In this document: piece by piece, positions 37,466-46,588 of the stretch | Position numbering within the stretch: the stretch's first letter is position 1 | Layout: each line of letters opens with the position of its first letter | Assembly (NCBI GenBank): GCA_963720675.1 | Contig: CAVRGH010000003.1 | Coordinates: 186,001-250,000 of the forward strand | Length of the DNA: 64,000 bases | Origin: JALHSW01 sp963720675 | Lineage (GTDB): Bacteria > Actinomycetota > Acidimicrobiia > IMCC26256 > PALSA-555 | Direction: 5' to 3' | Notes under the pieces: generated by a model | What the model was told of the DNA's origin: nothing | Seen by the model: the letters and a program-made list of their open reading frames with translations, nothing else | Database searches by the model: none | Translations under genes and position numbers: made by a program

Positions 37466-37794
37466 AGCGCAACGTGAACTTCTGCCAGACGATCACCGTG
37501 CAGTGCGACGATCCCGCGGTCCTGCTCGAGCTGATCGAGGGGTGGGATCGCCAGCAGGCGAACGCCGACATCATGGGGTACATGGGGAGCCGGCTCCTCG
37601 AGGACCGTGAGATCCCCGGTCGGTACGTGATCGTCGCCGACTTCGGCGTCGTCGACCCCGACGTCTCCGCGGCCGAAGAGGCGCAGCGCAACAACGATCG
37701 GCCCGAGACCCACGCCTGGGGCGAAAGGCTGCGCGCGGCGATCCAGGGTGAACCCGAGTTCCACGACTACGACGAGCTGTACCGCACGGGCTGA
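37462..37794 (+). CDS. Small ABM-like hypothetical protein
   Basis: 110 residues from GTG 37462, which overlaps the previous stop (GTGA). The pattern TITVQCDDPAVLLELIEGWDR ... GYMGSRLLED ... RYVIVADF suggests a ferredoxin-like alpha-beta fold as in antibiotic-biosynthesis-monooxygenase-type or stress-responsive barrel proteins. No cofactor motif is visible. It is coupled to the Coq4-like gene and probably works with it. Confidence 0.5.
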   Translation: MKRNVNFCQTITVQCDDPAVLLELIEGWDRQQANADIMGYMGSRLLEDREIPGRYVIVADFGVVDPDVSAAEEAQRNNDRPETHAWGERLRAAIQGEPEFHDYDELYRTG

Positions 37795-37808
37795 CGAGAG
37801 GGGCTCGC

Positions 37809-38385
37809 ATGGCCGAGCTCACAGCATTGTTCCGCACGGCGGTCGAGGGCTTCGGTCGCCTCGTGCACGCCGTCGGCGCGGGGCAGTGGCACGACCCGAC
37901 GCCCGACACCGAGTGGGACGTGCGGACCCTCGTGAACCACGTCACCGTCGAGCAGCTCTGGGTGCCGCTCCTCCTGCAGGGCTCGTCGGTCGCCGAGGTG
38001 GGTGACCGCCTCGCCGGCGATCAGCTCGGTGACGACCCCGCGGTGACGTGGCAGCGGGCCGTGCAGGCGTCGCTCACCGCGTTCACGGCCGACGGTGCCC
38101 TCGACGCCACCGTCGCGCTCGCGGGCGGCGAGCAGCCCGCCGCCGCGTACTGCTGGGAGATGACGACCGACGCGCTCATCCACTCGTGGGACCTCGCTCG
38201 CGGGATCGGTGCCGACGACACCCTGGACCCGCAGCTCGCGAGCCTCGTGTACGAGCGGACCCTCCCCGTCGCGCGAGCACCTTCAGGAGACCGGGTTGTT
38301 CGCACCCCCGGTTCCGGTGCCCGACGACGCTCCGCTGCAGATCAGGGTGCTCGCCATCTTCGGGCGCGACGCGAGGACCGCGTAG
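37809..38385 (+). CDS. TIGR03086-like mycothiol-dependent (DinB-type) protein (frameshifted)
   Basis: About 191 residues. A four-helix DinB-like domain: FGRLVHAVGAGQW, DTEWDVRTLVNHVTVEQLW (the N-H-V-x-x-E metal site) and DALIHSWDLARGIG (second histidine). This is the actinobacterial TIGR03086 group related to mycothiol-dependent maleylpyruvate isomerase. An extra C near 38274 breaks the frame; corrected, the end reads EHLQETGLFAPPVPV and stops at 38385. Substrate unknown. Confidence 0.75.
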
Positions 38386-38413
38386 AGTTCGCGGCCGCTG
38401 AGCAGGAGACGAG

Positions 38414-39255
38414 ATGCCGCCCGAGATCGCGAACCCGGACATGGTCGCCGCCTGGAACGGTGACGAGGGTTGCGAGTGGGCACGCGACTGGGAGCACTAC
38501 GACCGCGGCTTCCGTGGGTACCACCTGCTGCTGCTCGATGCCGCGGCGGTGGTCGACGGCGAGCGTGTGCTCGACATCGGTTGCGGCAACGGGGAGTCGA
38601 CCCGCGCCGCCGCCCGCGCCACCCCGGCGGTGCCGCGCTCGGGGCTGACATCTCGTCGCCGATGATCGAGCGGGCGCGGGCGATCGCCGAGGCAGAGGGG
38701 ATCACGAACGCCCGGTTCGAGGTCGCCGACGCCCAGGTACACCCGTTCGAAGAGCATCACGACCTCGTGCTGAGCCGTTTCGGGGCGATGTTCTTCGCGG
38801 ACCCCGAGGCGGCGTTCGCCAACATCGGTCGGTCCCTGCGCCCGAGCGGGCGCGTCGCGCTCGTCGCCTGGCAGGGCCTGGCGGAGAACGAGTGGCTCCA
38901 GACGATCCGCGGCACCCTCGCGCGTGGACGAGATCTGCCGTCGCCGCCCCATGGGATCCCCGGCCCCTTCGGCCTCGCCGACCCCGACCGCGTCGTCGAG
39001 CTCCTGACCGGCGCCGGGTTCGCGGACATCGAGATCACGGACGCACGCGAACGGTTCTGGGCCGGCGCGAACGCGGAGGATGCCTTCACGTTCGTCAGTG
39101 GCACCGGTCCGGCCCGCGGGCTGCTCCAGGGGCTCGAGCCCGATGACCAGGCGAGTGGGCTCGAAGCCCTGCGCGCTGCGCTCGCCACCCATGACACCGG
39201 CGACGGCGTGTACCTCGACTCCGCCGCCTGGCTCATCACCGCCCACCAGCCCTGA
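38414..39255 (+). CDS. Class I SAM-dependent methyltransferase (frameshifted)
   Basis: About 280 residues. SAM motif I is VLDIGCGNGES at about 50-60. A missing G near 38630 (CCGGCGG for CCGGGCGG) breaks the frame; the rest continues GADISSPMIERARAIAEAEG, FDLVLSRFG-type region HHDLVLSRFGAMFF, and LRPSGRVALVAWQ. Typical of ubiquinone/menaquinone-type or small-molecule methyltransferases; substrate unknown. The next gene is convergent, with a palindromic element between. Confidence 0.78.
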
Positions 39256-39267
39256 CCCCCCACTTCT

Positions 39268-39313
39268 GGAAGCGTTGCTCACCCGCCTCTGCGGGGGTGA
39301 GCAACGCAGGTCC
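39268..39313. repeat. Palindromic intergenic repeat, copy 2
   Basis: GCGTTGCTCACCC (39272-39284) pairs perfectly with 39295-39307, followed by AGGTCC. It lies 13 bases after the methyltransferase stop and about 35 bases from the convergent gene's stop, a position that suits a two-way terminator. It is related to the elements at 129-174 and 43717-43762. Confidence 0.75.
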
Positions 39314-39346
39314 GACGGCATTGGTGTTTCGACGCCTGCACGCCGG

Positions 39347-40216
39347 TCAGTGGCGCGGCGTCAGGGACGTCAGCGCGAAGTCCGTCGTCTCCTGGTAGTC
39401 GATCGATCCGATCGGCGACGACGTGGCGACCGAGATCGTGTGGCGCTCCCGCAGCGGCAGGCCGTCGGGTGCGAACCACACGTCTGCGAGCAAGGTCCCG
39501 TCCTGCCCACCCGAGATCTCGCGTCGCTGCACGAGGTGGTACGCGGACACCCGCTCCTTGCCGACGCGCACCTTCTCGATCCCGATGAAGCGCATCGGCC
39601 CGGTCGAGATGGTCGTGCCCGCGATCGAGTCGTTCTTCCCGGTGCAGGTCTGGAGCCATTCGTCGCCCGGCTGCATGCCGGCGATGAGCGTCCTGGACGA
39701 CTTGCACCTGAACGTGGAGTGGTTGTCGATGGTCGACACGCCGAGGTCCCATCGCTGGAACGTGCGCCCGCCGCGCTCCTGGAGTCCGCCGTCCCGCGCG
39801 CAGTACTCCCAGTCCTCCCAGTGGTTGGAGCTGTAGTCGATGCGGAACGTCCAGCAGCCGTCGGAGGTGTGCGTCACCGTGCCGGGCATGCCGGGCCCGT
39901 GGTCCTGCGTGAGCGGCGGGGTGGAGAGGTGGTCGGAGCCGTGGCCCTGGTACCGGTAGACCCCTTCGGCCGGCGTGAGTGGCGCGCCCCCCTGCGCGGG
40001 GCCGCGGTGGTTGCGTTCGAACCGCTTGCTCGCATCCGCGAGCGACACCGGCGTCGCGTCCTCGCGCAGCCAACCCCAGGCGAAGTAACCCAGCGCCACC
40101 ACCACCACGCCGGCGAGGGCGACGGCGATCAGCCTGCGTCGGCGCTTCGGGTGTCGCCCCGGGGGAGCGGCGGCCTCCTCGGTCGGCGAGTCGGCAGTAC
40201 TCGTGGCCCGGCCCAT
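39347..40216 (-). CDS. Membrane-anchored hypothetical protein
   Basis: 289 residues from ATG 40216. A basic segment (HPKRRRRL) precedes one membrane helix (about 28-47, LIAVALAGVVVVALGYF), then an about 240-residue outside domain rich in Thr, Ser, Gly and Trp (YSSNHWEDWEYC; TFQRWDLGVSTI) with paired cysteines. No enzyme motif. It is a bitopic protein with the bulk outside the membrane. Family not recognised. Confidence 0.6.
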   Translation of the reverse strand: MGRATSTADSPTEEAAAPPGRHPKRRRRLIAVALAGVVVVALGYFAWGWLREDATPVSLADASKRFERNHRGPAQGGAPLTPAEGVYRYQGHGSDHLSTPPLTQDHGPGMPGTVTHTSDGCWTFRIDYSSNHWEDWEYCARDGGLQERGGRTFQRWDLGVSTIDNHSTFRCKSSRTLIAGMQPGDEWLQTCTGKNDSIAGTTISTGPMRFIGIEKVRVGKERVSAYHLVQRREISGGQDGTLLADVWFAPDGLPLRERHTISVATSSPIGSIDYQETTDFALTSLTPRH

Positions 40217-40285
40217 GGCTGCTCCCCCCTCGGTGCGCAAGATACGGCCGAGCGCGGCCAGCGGCCAGGGTCCTTGGTCCCCCCG

Positions 40286-40678
40286 TCAGCGGCGGGGGAA
40301 CGACGCGTCGAGCGACGTGATCACCTGCTCGAGCTTCGCGGCCGCCTCACCGGCGAGGCCGGTGAACGACGGGTCGTTCATGAGCTCGCGGGGATCGACG
40401 ATCGCGACGTGCGTGCCGCCCTCGGCCGCCTCGATCACGACGTTGCAGGGGAGCACGAGGCTGACCGTCGGGTCGATCTCCAGCGCACGGTGGGCGAACT
40501 GCGGATTGCATGCGCCGAGGATCTTGAGCGGCTCGCGTTCGACGCCGATCTTGGCGCGAAGGGTCGCGGCGACGTCGATCTCGGTGAGCACCCCGAAGCC
40601 CTGTGCCTGGAGGGCATCGCGCGTGACCGCCTCGACCTCCTCGACGGGTGCCGCGACCGTCGTCTCGAACGCCTGCAT
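40286..40678 (-). CDS. DUF302 protein
   Basis: 130 residues. DUF302 pattern: ETTVAAPVEEVEAVTRDAL, then ILGACNPQFAHRALEIDPT and VLPCNVVIEAAEGGTHVAI. The conserved GACNP and LPCNV cysteines are as in the family. Members often sit with thioredoxins, rhodaneses and copper or sulfide regulators. It lies ten bases downstream of the thioredoxin gene, under a CsoR-like palindrome. Confidence 0.85.
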   Translation of the reverse strand: MQAFETTVAAPVEEVEAVTRDALQAQGFGVLTEIDVAATLRAKIGVEREPLKILGACNPQFAHRALEIDPTVSLVLPCNVVIEAAEGGTHVAIVDPRELMNDPSFTGLAGEAAAKLEQVITSLDASFPRR

Positions 40679-40688
40679 GATCTGCTCC

Positions 40689-41018
40689 TCAGCCTTCGAC
40701 CGGCGCGAGCCCGAGGTCGGCCTCGATGAGGTGACGGGGCTTGGCGCCGACCGACGCCGCGACGGGCTTCCCGTCACGGAACAAGGCGATCGTCGGGATG
40801 CCGGAGATCCCGAAGCGCCGGGCGACGCCCGGGGCGGCGTCGACGTCGACCTTCACGACCTTCACCGCGTCACCGTGCGCGGCGGCGAGCGCCTCGAGCT
40901 CGGGCGCGACCTGGCGGCAGGGGCCGCACCACTCGGCCCAGAAGTCGACGACCACCGGGACGGAGGCGTCGAGCACCTCGTGATCGAAGGTTGCGTCGTC
41001 AGCGTGGAGCACGGTCAT
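40689..41018 (-). CDS. trxA: Thioredoxin
   Basis: 109 residues with the WCGPC redox motif, preceded by VVVDFWAEWCGPC and followed by the cis-proline segment GIPTIALF. Reduces disulfides in cytosolic proteins. First gene of a two-gene operon with DUF302. A 16-base palindrome 48 bases before the start is a likely operator. Intact and of usual length. Confidence 0.92.
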   Translation of the reverse strand: MTVLHADDATFDHEVLDASVPVVVDFWAEWCGPCRQVAPELEALAAAHGDAVKVVKVDVDAAPGVARRFGISGIPTIALFRDGKPVAASVGAKPRHLIEADLGLAPVEG

Positions 41019-41066
41019 CGGGGGCCTCCTCGGCCTGGGAGTCTGGATCCGCTCTCCGAGACAACG

Positions 41067-41082
41067 ATACCCCTAGGGGTAT
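41067..41082. promoter_or_regulatory. CsoR-like operator palindrome
   Basis: ATACCCCTAGGGGTAT, a perfect 16-base palindrome, lies between the thioredoxin gene and the divergent WS/DGAT gene. It resembles the sites of the CsoR/CstR family of copper- or persulfide-sensing repressors (a G/C-rich core flanked by ATAC/GTAT). It would control trxA-DUF302. The regulator gene itself is not in the window. Confidence 0.6.
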
Positions 41083-41121
41083 TATTCCCGGACGGCGCCG
41101 GGCCGGTCGCCGGCTGCCCCG

Positions 41122-41127
41122 TAGCAT
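41122..41127 (+). promoter_or_regulatory. Likely -10 element of a leaderless transcript (WS/DGAT gene)
   Basis: TAGCAT ends seven bases before the GTG at 41135. Confidence 0.35.
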
Positions 41128-41134
41128 CCGAGGA

Positions 41135-42562
41135 GTGACACGAGCCGAGGACGACGCCCGGCCGCACGCGGTCCATGGGGTCGACGCCGCGTTCCTGCAC
41201 ACCGGGACCCGCAGCACGCCGTGGCAGATCGTGGGCGTGCTCGTGTTCGACCCGTCGACCGCTCCGGCCGGCTTCGACCGGAGCGTGGTCGCACGGGTGG
41301 TCGGCGACCGGATCGAGCACCTCGAGGCCTTTCGCCGTCGAGTCGTCGACGTGCGCGGCCCGTGGTCGCTCCCGCACTGGGTGCTCGAGCACACCGTCGA
41401 CCTCGCCGAGCACGTGCGTGGCGCCGAGCTCCCGACACTCGACGGCCTCGAAGGGCTCAGCGCGTTCGCCGCCGAGACCGCAGGGCTGCCACTCGCGACG
41501 GATCGCCCCCTCTGGGAGATGGACGTGATCCCGGACATCGGTGACGGTCGGTCCGCCGTCGTCGCCAAGGTGCACCACAGCATCATGGACGGGACGGCCG
41601 CAGTCGAGGTCCTCGGCGCGCTGTTCGACCTCGAGCCGCGCGAGCCGCCACCGCGGCTCGATCCCGAACCGCAAACCGAGTCAGCCGGTCTGAACCTCGG
41701 CGCACTGCTGCGGACCCTCGAGCGGCTCCCGGTCGTGACCGCGCGCACGGTCGCGCAGCTTCCGCGGGCCACGTTCGGCTTCGTGCGCGCGTTGCGCGTC
41801 GCCGGCAGATCCGTGACCCTCCCGCTGACCGGACCCCGGACGTCGCTGAGCCGTTCGATCACGGCGAGCCGCAGCGTGGTGCTCACGACCCTCCCCCTCG
41901 CCGACGTTCGAGAGGTCGCGGAGTCCTTCCGGCTCACGGTCAACGACGTGATCGTGAGCACCTGCGCCGGCGCGCTGCGGTCGTGGCTGCACGAAGCCGG
42001 TGAGCTCCCGACGCGTCCCCTGGTCGCGGCGATCCCCGTCGCGGTGCGCGACAGGGGAGACCACCGCTCCGGCAATCGGGTGTCGGTCATCTTCTCGGCG
42101 CTTCCCACGCATCTCGTCGATCCCGCCGAGCGAATCGACGCCGTCCGGCGCGCGATGCGCGACGCGAAGGCGACCCATGCCGACGTCCGTCCCCAGACGC
42201 TCGGAGCACTCGCCGAAGCCGCGCCCTGGAACCTTCTCGGGCTCATGTTCCGCGCGTACTCGGACTTCGGACTCGCGAACGTGCTGCCGCCCGCCGTGAA
42301 CCTCGTGCTCTCGAACGTCCCCGGGCCTCCGGTCCCCGTCTACCTCGGCGGCGCGCGCCTCGAAGGGCTGTACGCACTCGGGCCGATCTTCGACGGTGCT
42401 GCGCTCAACATCACCGTCACGACGTGCAACGACGACGTCGACGTCGGCATCGTGTCCTGCCCCGACGTCGCACCCCCAGTCGATGGGCTGGTTCCGGCAC
42501 TCGAGGCGTCGCTCGCCGAGCTCGTCGCACTCGCGCGCGTCCCGGCGCATCCCGACGCCTGA
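41135..42562 (+). CDS. Wax ester synthase/diacylglycerol acyltransferase (WS/DGAT)
   Basis: 475 residues. The active-site motif HHSIMDG (HHxxxDG) lies near residue 150, and NDVIVSTCAGALR near 275 is the second conserved block. The DUF1298-like C-terminal half has NVPGPPVPVYLGGARL. The enzyme esterifies fatty acyl-CoA to fatty alcohols or diacylglycerol, making neutral lipid stores common in Actinobacteria. The length fits the family. Confidence 0.92.
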   Translation: MTRAEDDARPHAVHGVDAAFLHTGTRSTPWQIVGVLVFDPSTAPAGFDRSVVARVVGDRIEHLEAFRRRVVDVRGPWSLPHWVLEHTVDLAEHVRGAELPTLDGLEGLSAFAAETAGLPLATDRPLWEMDVIPDIGDGRSAVVAKVHHSIMDGTAAVEVLGALFDLEPREPPPRLDPEPQTESAGLNLGALLRTLERLPVVTARTVAQLPRATFGFVRALRVAGRSVTLPLTGPRTSLSRSITASRSVVLTTLPLADVREVAESFRLTVNDVIVSTCAGALRSWLHEAGELPTRPLVAAIPVAVRDRGDHRSGNRVSVIFSALPTHLVDPAERIDAVRRAMRDAKATHADVRPQTLGALAEAAPWNLLGLMFRAYSDFGLANVLPPAVNLVLSNVPGPPVPVYLGGARLEGLYALGPIFDGAALNITVTTCNDDVDVGIVSCPDVAPPVDGLVPALEASLAELVALARVPAHPDA

Positions 42563-42654
42563 ATCCCCGAAGACGGGACTTCCGACCCTGGTCCGTGGCA
42601 CACCGAGTCCGTACGGTCGAGGGACCACGTCGCGTCCGAGGTGAGGAGATCGCG

Positions 42655-43698
42655 ATGAAGGCACTCGTGTACCACGGTCCTGGTGAGAAGGCCTGGGAGG
42701 AGGTGCCCGAGCCGGCCATCGTCGACGACACCGACGCGATCGTCCGGGTCGACGCCACGACCATCTGCGGTACCGACCTGCACATCCTCAAGGGCGACCT
42801 TCCCACGGTCACCGACGGGCGGATCCTCGGCCACGAGGCCGTCGGGACCGTCGAGTCGGTCGGCGCCGGCGTGAAGAACGTCGCCGTCGGGGATCGGGTC
42901 CTCGTCTCGTGCATCACCGCGTGTGGGGCCTGCCGGTTCTGCCGCGAGGGCCGGTACGGCCAGTGCCTCGGCGGCGGCGGCTGGATCCTGGGCAACCTGA
43001 TCGACGGCACCCAGGCCGAACACGTTCGAGTGCCGTTCGCCGACACGTCCACCTACCCGGTCCCCGAAGGTGTGTCCGACGAGCAGATCCTGATGCTCGC
43101 CGACATCCTGCCGACCGGGTACGAGGTCGGGGTCCTCAACGGGGGCGTCGAGCCCGGTGACGTGGTCGCGGTCGTCGGCGCAGGCCCGATCGGCCTGTCC
43201 GCGATCATGGGGGCGCGGCTCTTCAGCCCCAGCCACGTCGTCGCGATCGACCTCGCCGACAGTCGCCTCGAGGCGGCCAAGCAGTTCGGCGCCGACATCA
43301 CCATCAACAACGGCCGCGAGGATGCACTCGCGATCGTTCGGGAGCTGACCGACGGGTTGGGTGCGGACGTTGCGATCGAAGCCGTGGGCGTCCCGGCGAC
43401 GTTCGAGCTGGCGGCCACGCTGGCCCGCCCGGGCGGTCACATCGCGAACATCGGCGTGCACGGTGAGCCGGTGACGCTCCATCTCGAAGAGCTGTGGACC
43501 CGCGACGTGACGATCACGACCGGCCTCGTCGACACCTTCTCCACGCCGACGCTGCTGCGACTCGTCACCGGACACCAGGTCGAAGCCGACCGCTTCGTCA
43601 CCCACCACTTCAGCCTCGACCAGTTCGAGGAGGCCTACGACGTGTTCGGGCGAGCGGCCGACACCGGCGCGCTCAAGGTGGTGCTGACCCGAGCCTGA
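42655..43698 (+). CDS. Zinc-dependent alcohol dehydrogenase
   Basis: 347 residues. Catalytic zinc ligands are in ICGTDLH (Cys and His) and GHEAVG; structural zinc cysteines are in CGACRFCREGRYGQC; the NAD loop is VVGAGPIGLSA. Such enzymes oxidise alcohols or act as threonine/sorbitol-type dehydrogenases. An AGGAG site precedes the ATG. It converges on the flavoprotein gene, with palindromic copy 3 between them. Confidence 0.92.
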   Translation: MKALVYHGPGEKAWEEVPEPAIVDDTDAIVRVDATTICGTDLHILKGDLPTVTDGRILGHEAVGTVESVGAGVKNVAVGDRVLVSCITACGACRFCREGRYGQCLGGGGWILGNLIDGTQAEHVRVPFADTSTYPVPEGVSDEQILMLADILPTGYEVGVLNGGVEPGDVVAVVGAGPIGLSAIMGARLFSPSHVVAIDLADSRLEAAKQFGADITINNGREDALAIVRELTDGLGADVAIEAVGVPATFELAATLARPGGHIANIGVHGEPVTLHLEELWTRDVTITTGLVDTFSTPTLLRLVTGHQVEADRFVTHHFSLDQFEEAYDVFGRAADTGALKVVLTRA

Positions 43699-43716
43699 TC
43701 ACCGCGCCCCAGATCT

Positions 43717-43762
43717 GGATGCGCTGCTCACCCGGCTCTGCCGGGGTGAGCAACGCAGGTCC
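43717..43762. repeat. Palindromic intergenic repeat, copy 3
   Basis: GCGCTGCTCACCCGG pairs with CCGGGGTGAGCAACGC (one C-A mismatch, one bulge), followed by AGGTCC. It lies 18 bases after the alcohol dehydrogenase stop and 20 bases before the convergent flavoprotein stop. Same family as 129-174 and 39268-39313. Confidence 0.72.
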
Positions 43763-43782
43763 ACGGGTGCTGACGTTGGGCG

Positions 43783-45174
43783 TCAGGCGACCAGCCGTTC
43801 GAGGTTCTCGACGCCCGGGCCCGAGAACCGCAGGTACCGCCCCAGTGCGTCCCGCATCGCGGGCTCCCCGAGGTGCTCGTTCAGGGCGCGCGCGGCGTTG
43901 AGCCGGGCGCGGTCCAGCCAGTCGGAGATGTCGGGCTCGGCCAGCCACCGGACCAGGGCTCGCTGGTCGATGCAGACGTTCGGGATCCAGTCCATCGCCG
44001 TGCTCGGGTACGGGTTCGGTGGGCAGAGGCGGTTCTTCGCCGCGTCGTCGTCCCGCACTGCCTCGACGAATCCGATGAACGCGGCGTTGAAGGTCGGTTG
44101 GCTGGCGCGCACCTGCTGGATCGTGATCCGACCGGGCTCGAAGATGGGACGTGCCGCCATGACGCGAAGACCGGCTGCCGAGCAGTCGACGTAGACCTGA
44201 CCGGGGTCACTCGGGATCGATCCGTCCTCCATCGTCACCTGGTCGGTGCCGATCGCTCGCACCCGTCCTTGGCGCACGACGTGCTCGATGCCCGACAGCT
44301 GCTCCACCTCGCTGCTGCTCATCGTCGCGGAGCGGTACATGGTCGGCTCGACGGTGCGGTCGAGGCGGACGAGCTGCTCGGCGTCCTCGAGGCGGTGGAA
44401 GAGGTCGTCGACGGACTCGGCCGCCGCCGCGGCCTCGAACATGCGCGCCCGACCCTCGATGAGGTCGTTCACGAGGTCCAGCGGCTGCGTGAACCGGCGG
44501 TCGAGGAACCAACCGTCGCGTGGGCGGATCCACCGGATCGCGTCGGGCGTCACGCCGCGGTCGAGGAGCCATGTGCACGCGTCCATCGCGGTCTTGCCGC
44601 TTCCGATGATGGTGAATCCCGTCGCGGGCTCCGCCAGGGTCACGAGAGCGTTGACCGACACGAAGCGGACCGCAGGATCCACCGTGAACGACGGCGTGTG
44701 CGTCGACGGCACCGGCGTCTCGAGGTACGTCGCATCGACGAGCTTGTGTCGCACCCGGACCGTGGTCTCCTCTCCGGTGAGGCGCGACACGAACCGGTGC
44801 TCGCCCGAGGAGTCGTCGGCCCGAGAGTGGGACATCCCGAAGAATCGCACCCGTCCCGACGGCAGGAAGTCCTCGGCGAGCACGTCCTGGAAGTAGGCGC
44901 AGATCTCGGGAGCGGTCGCCCGCTCGTACATGCCGGCGTTCGGCCCCTCCTCGTCGATCGAATCGGTGCCGAGCACGCGTGAGTTGACGCCGTAGTAGGC
45001 GGACGGCTGGTGCAGGCGCACGAACGGATACGCGTCGTTCCAGTGTCCGCCCGGACTGTGTCGACGATCGACCAGCACGACGTCGGCGTCGGAGTCGGTG
45101 AGCAGTGCGTCGGTGAACGCCATGCCCGCGGCGCCCGCGCCGACGACCAGGTAGTCCGTCTCGAGTGTGGTCAT
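43783..45174 (-). CDS. FAD-dependent oxidoreductase
   Basis: 463 residues. The N-terminal dinucleotide loop is VVGAGAAGMA, followed by VVLVDRRHSPGGHW, as in flavin monooxygenase-like proteins. A second loop, IIGSGKTAMDA, binds NAD(P). GHWNDAYPFVRLHQPSAYYG resembles the FMO-type family seen in Actinobacteria. Substrate unknown. ATG 45174. The hemerythrin-like gene lies 22 bases upstream and may be co-transcribed. Confidence 0.85.
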   Translation of the reverse strand: MTTLETDYLVVGAGAAGMAFTDALLTDSDADVVLVDRRHSPGGHWNDAYPFVRLHQPSAYYGVNSRVLGTDSIDEEGPNAGMYERATAPEICAYFQDVLAEDFLPSGRVRFFGMSHSRADDSSGEHRFVSRLTGEETTVRVRHKLVDATYLETPVPSTHTPSFTVDPAVRFVSVNALVTLAEPATGFTIIGSGKTAMDACTWLLDRGVTPDAIRWIRPRDGWFLDRRFTQPLDLVNDLIEGRARMFEAAAAAESVDDLFHRLEDAEQLVRLDRTVEPTMYRSATMSSSEVEQLSGIEHVVRQGRVRAIGTDQVTMEDGSIPSDPGQVYVDCSAAGLRVMAARPIFEPGRITIQQVRASQPTFNAAFIGFVEAVRDDDAAKNRLCPPNPYPSTAMDWIPNVCIDQRALVRWLAEPDISDWLDRARLNAARALNEHLGEPAMRDALGRYLRFSGPGVENLERLVA

Positions 45175-45196
45175 CGGCGCGACCCTCAGGGCTCGA

Positions 45197-45661
45197 TCAG
45201 TCGGCTGCCTGCATGTCGAGCCAATCTGCCTCGTAGACGAGCTCGGCACCGCGATGACGGTGCAGCAGCAGTCGACGGATGAGGTCGACGCCGGCCTCGC
45301 GTGCAGCTTCGACCCCGGCCTCGTCGTGGATCGAGTCCGCGCTCGCTGCGAGCGCAGCGGTCGCGGCACGGAGCGGATCGTGGTCGGCCTGCATCCGATC
45401 GGCCGCGTGGATGAGGCGGGGTGCCTCGACGCGGATCTCGGCGAAGAGCCCATCGGGCCCCTCGGTGCCGGCGATGTGCGCTTCGAGGACGGCCTGCAGC
45501 TCCGTCAGCGGGGTGCGGAGCGACGCGCCCCACTCGGCCGGCCGGGTGCCGCCCGGGGCGGCGAGGGCGGACTCGAGGGTGAGCGTCGCCTCGTAGAACG
45601 CGTCCCGGCGGATCTTGATCGCGTCGACGGTCTCCCGGTTGCGCTGCCGGACGTCGTCCAT
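45197..45661 (-). CDS. Hemerythrin-like protein
   Basis: 154 residues from ATG 45661; an upstream in-frame ATG at 45679 is possible. Four helices with histidines at positions suited to a hemerythrin HHE domain: LQAVLEAHIAGTE, RLIHAADRMQADH, LLLHRHRGAELVYE. A di-iron site is possible but not all ligands can be assigned by eye. It precedes the flavoprotein gene. Confidence 0.6.
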   Translation of the reverse strand: MDDVRQRNRETVDAIKIRRDAFYEATLTLESALAAPGGTRPAEWGASLRTPLTELQAVLEAHIAGTEGPDGLFAEIRVEAPRLIHAADRMQADHDPLRAATAALAASADSIHDEAGVEAAREAGVDLIRRLLLHRHRGAELVYEADWLDMQAAD

Positions 45662-45796
45662 GCCACCAGTCCACTCCATCGGAGGCTCGAGGGAAAGGGC
45701 CGATCGAGGCCGGCGACGACCGACCGCGATCGCCTGCCCCAGCGCCCGCCTGCCCCAGGCGCCCCCAGGGCCCCGGGCCGTCTACCGTCTCCCGCC

Positions 45797-46456
45797 ATGG
45801 ACGTCTACGAAGCCCTGTACACGACGCGTGCGATGCGCCGCTGCAAGCCCGATCCGATCCCGAGGGACGTACAGGAGCGGATCCTCGACGCCGCGATCCG
45901 GGCACCGAGCGGTGGCAACAACCAGAACTGGCGGTTCCTGCTGGTCGAGAGCGCCGAGGTCAAGGCCCAGCTCGGCCCGGTGTATCGCGTGTGCATGGGC
46001 CGGCTGTGGGAGACCATCTACGCGGCACGGATCGAGGCGGCGCACGCGAACCCCGACGATCCCGAGTCGCAGTCGTTTCTCGGCATGCAGCGCTCGGCCC
46101 AACACCTCGCCGATCACTTCGAGGAGTACCCGCTGCTCCTGATCAGCTTCGTGCAGGCCGATCCCAGCGGGGGCTCGATCTTCCCGGCGACGTGGTCGGC
46201 GATGCTCGCCGCCCGCGCCGAGGGAGTGGGCGCCTCGCTCACGAGCGTCTTCTTCTTCGAGGCCGACCAGGTGCTCTCGATCCTCGGTGTGCCCAAGGAA
46301 GAGGGCTGGCTCTTCTCGTCGTGCGTGACGTTCGGGTACCCGACGGGGAAGTGGGGTGTCGCGCCGCGTCGTCCCGTGCACGAGGTGAGCTACCGCGACC
46401 GGTGGGGCACCCCGGTCGGCTTCGAGATCCCCGAACCTCTGTGGCCTCCTGCTTGA
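45797..46456 (+). CDS. Nitroreductase-family protein
   Basis: 219 residues. The FMN-binding start TTRAMRRCKPDPIP and APSGGNNQNWRF are typical. Later GVGASLTSVF and a C-terminal PTGKWGVAPRRPVHE match the family. It uses FMN and NAD(P)H to reduce nitro or other compounds, or may act in F420-type chemistry. TACCGT at 45783-45788 lies eight bases before the ATG, so it may be leaderless. Confidence 0.88.
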   Translation: MDVYEALYTTRAMRRCKPDPIPRDVQERILDAAIRAPSGGNNQNWRFLLVESAEVKAQLGPVYRVCMGRLWETIYAARIEAAHANPDDPESQSFLGMQRSAQHLADHFEEYPLLLISFVQADPSGGSIFPATWSAMLAARAEGVGASLTSVFFFEADQVLSILGVPKEEGWLFSSCVTFGYPTGKWGVAPRRPVHEVSYRDRWGTPVGFEIPEPLWPPA

Positions 46457-46588
46457 GGCCTCAACTTCCCACGACGTTGCTGAGCCTCACCTGAACGGCT
46501 CGCTCCCGATGCGCGCAGCGCTCCGGGCGTCGGTAGGCTGGAAGGACTGCGCGGAACCCCCACCCGCGCGCCGAAACTGGGTGCGACA

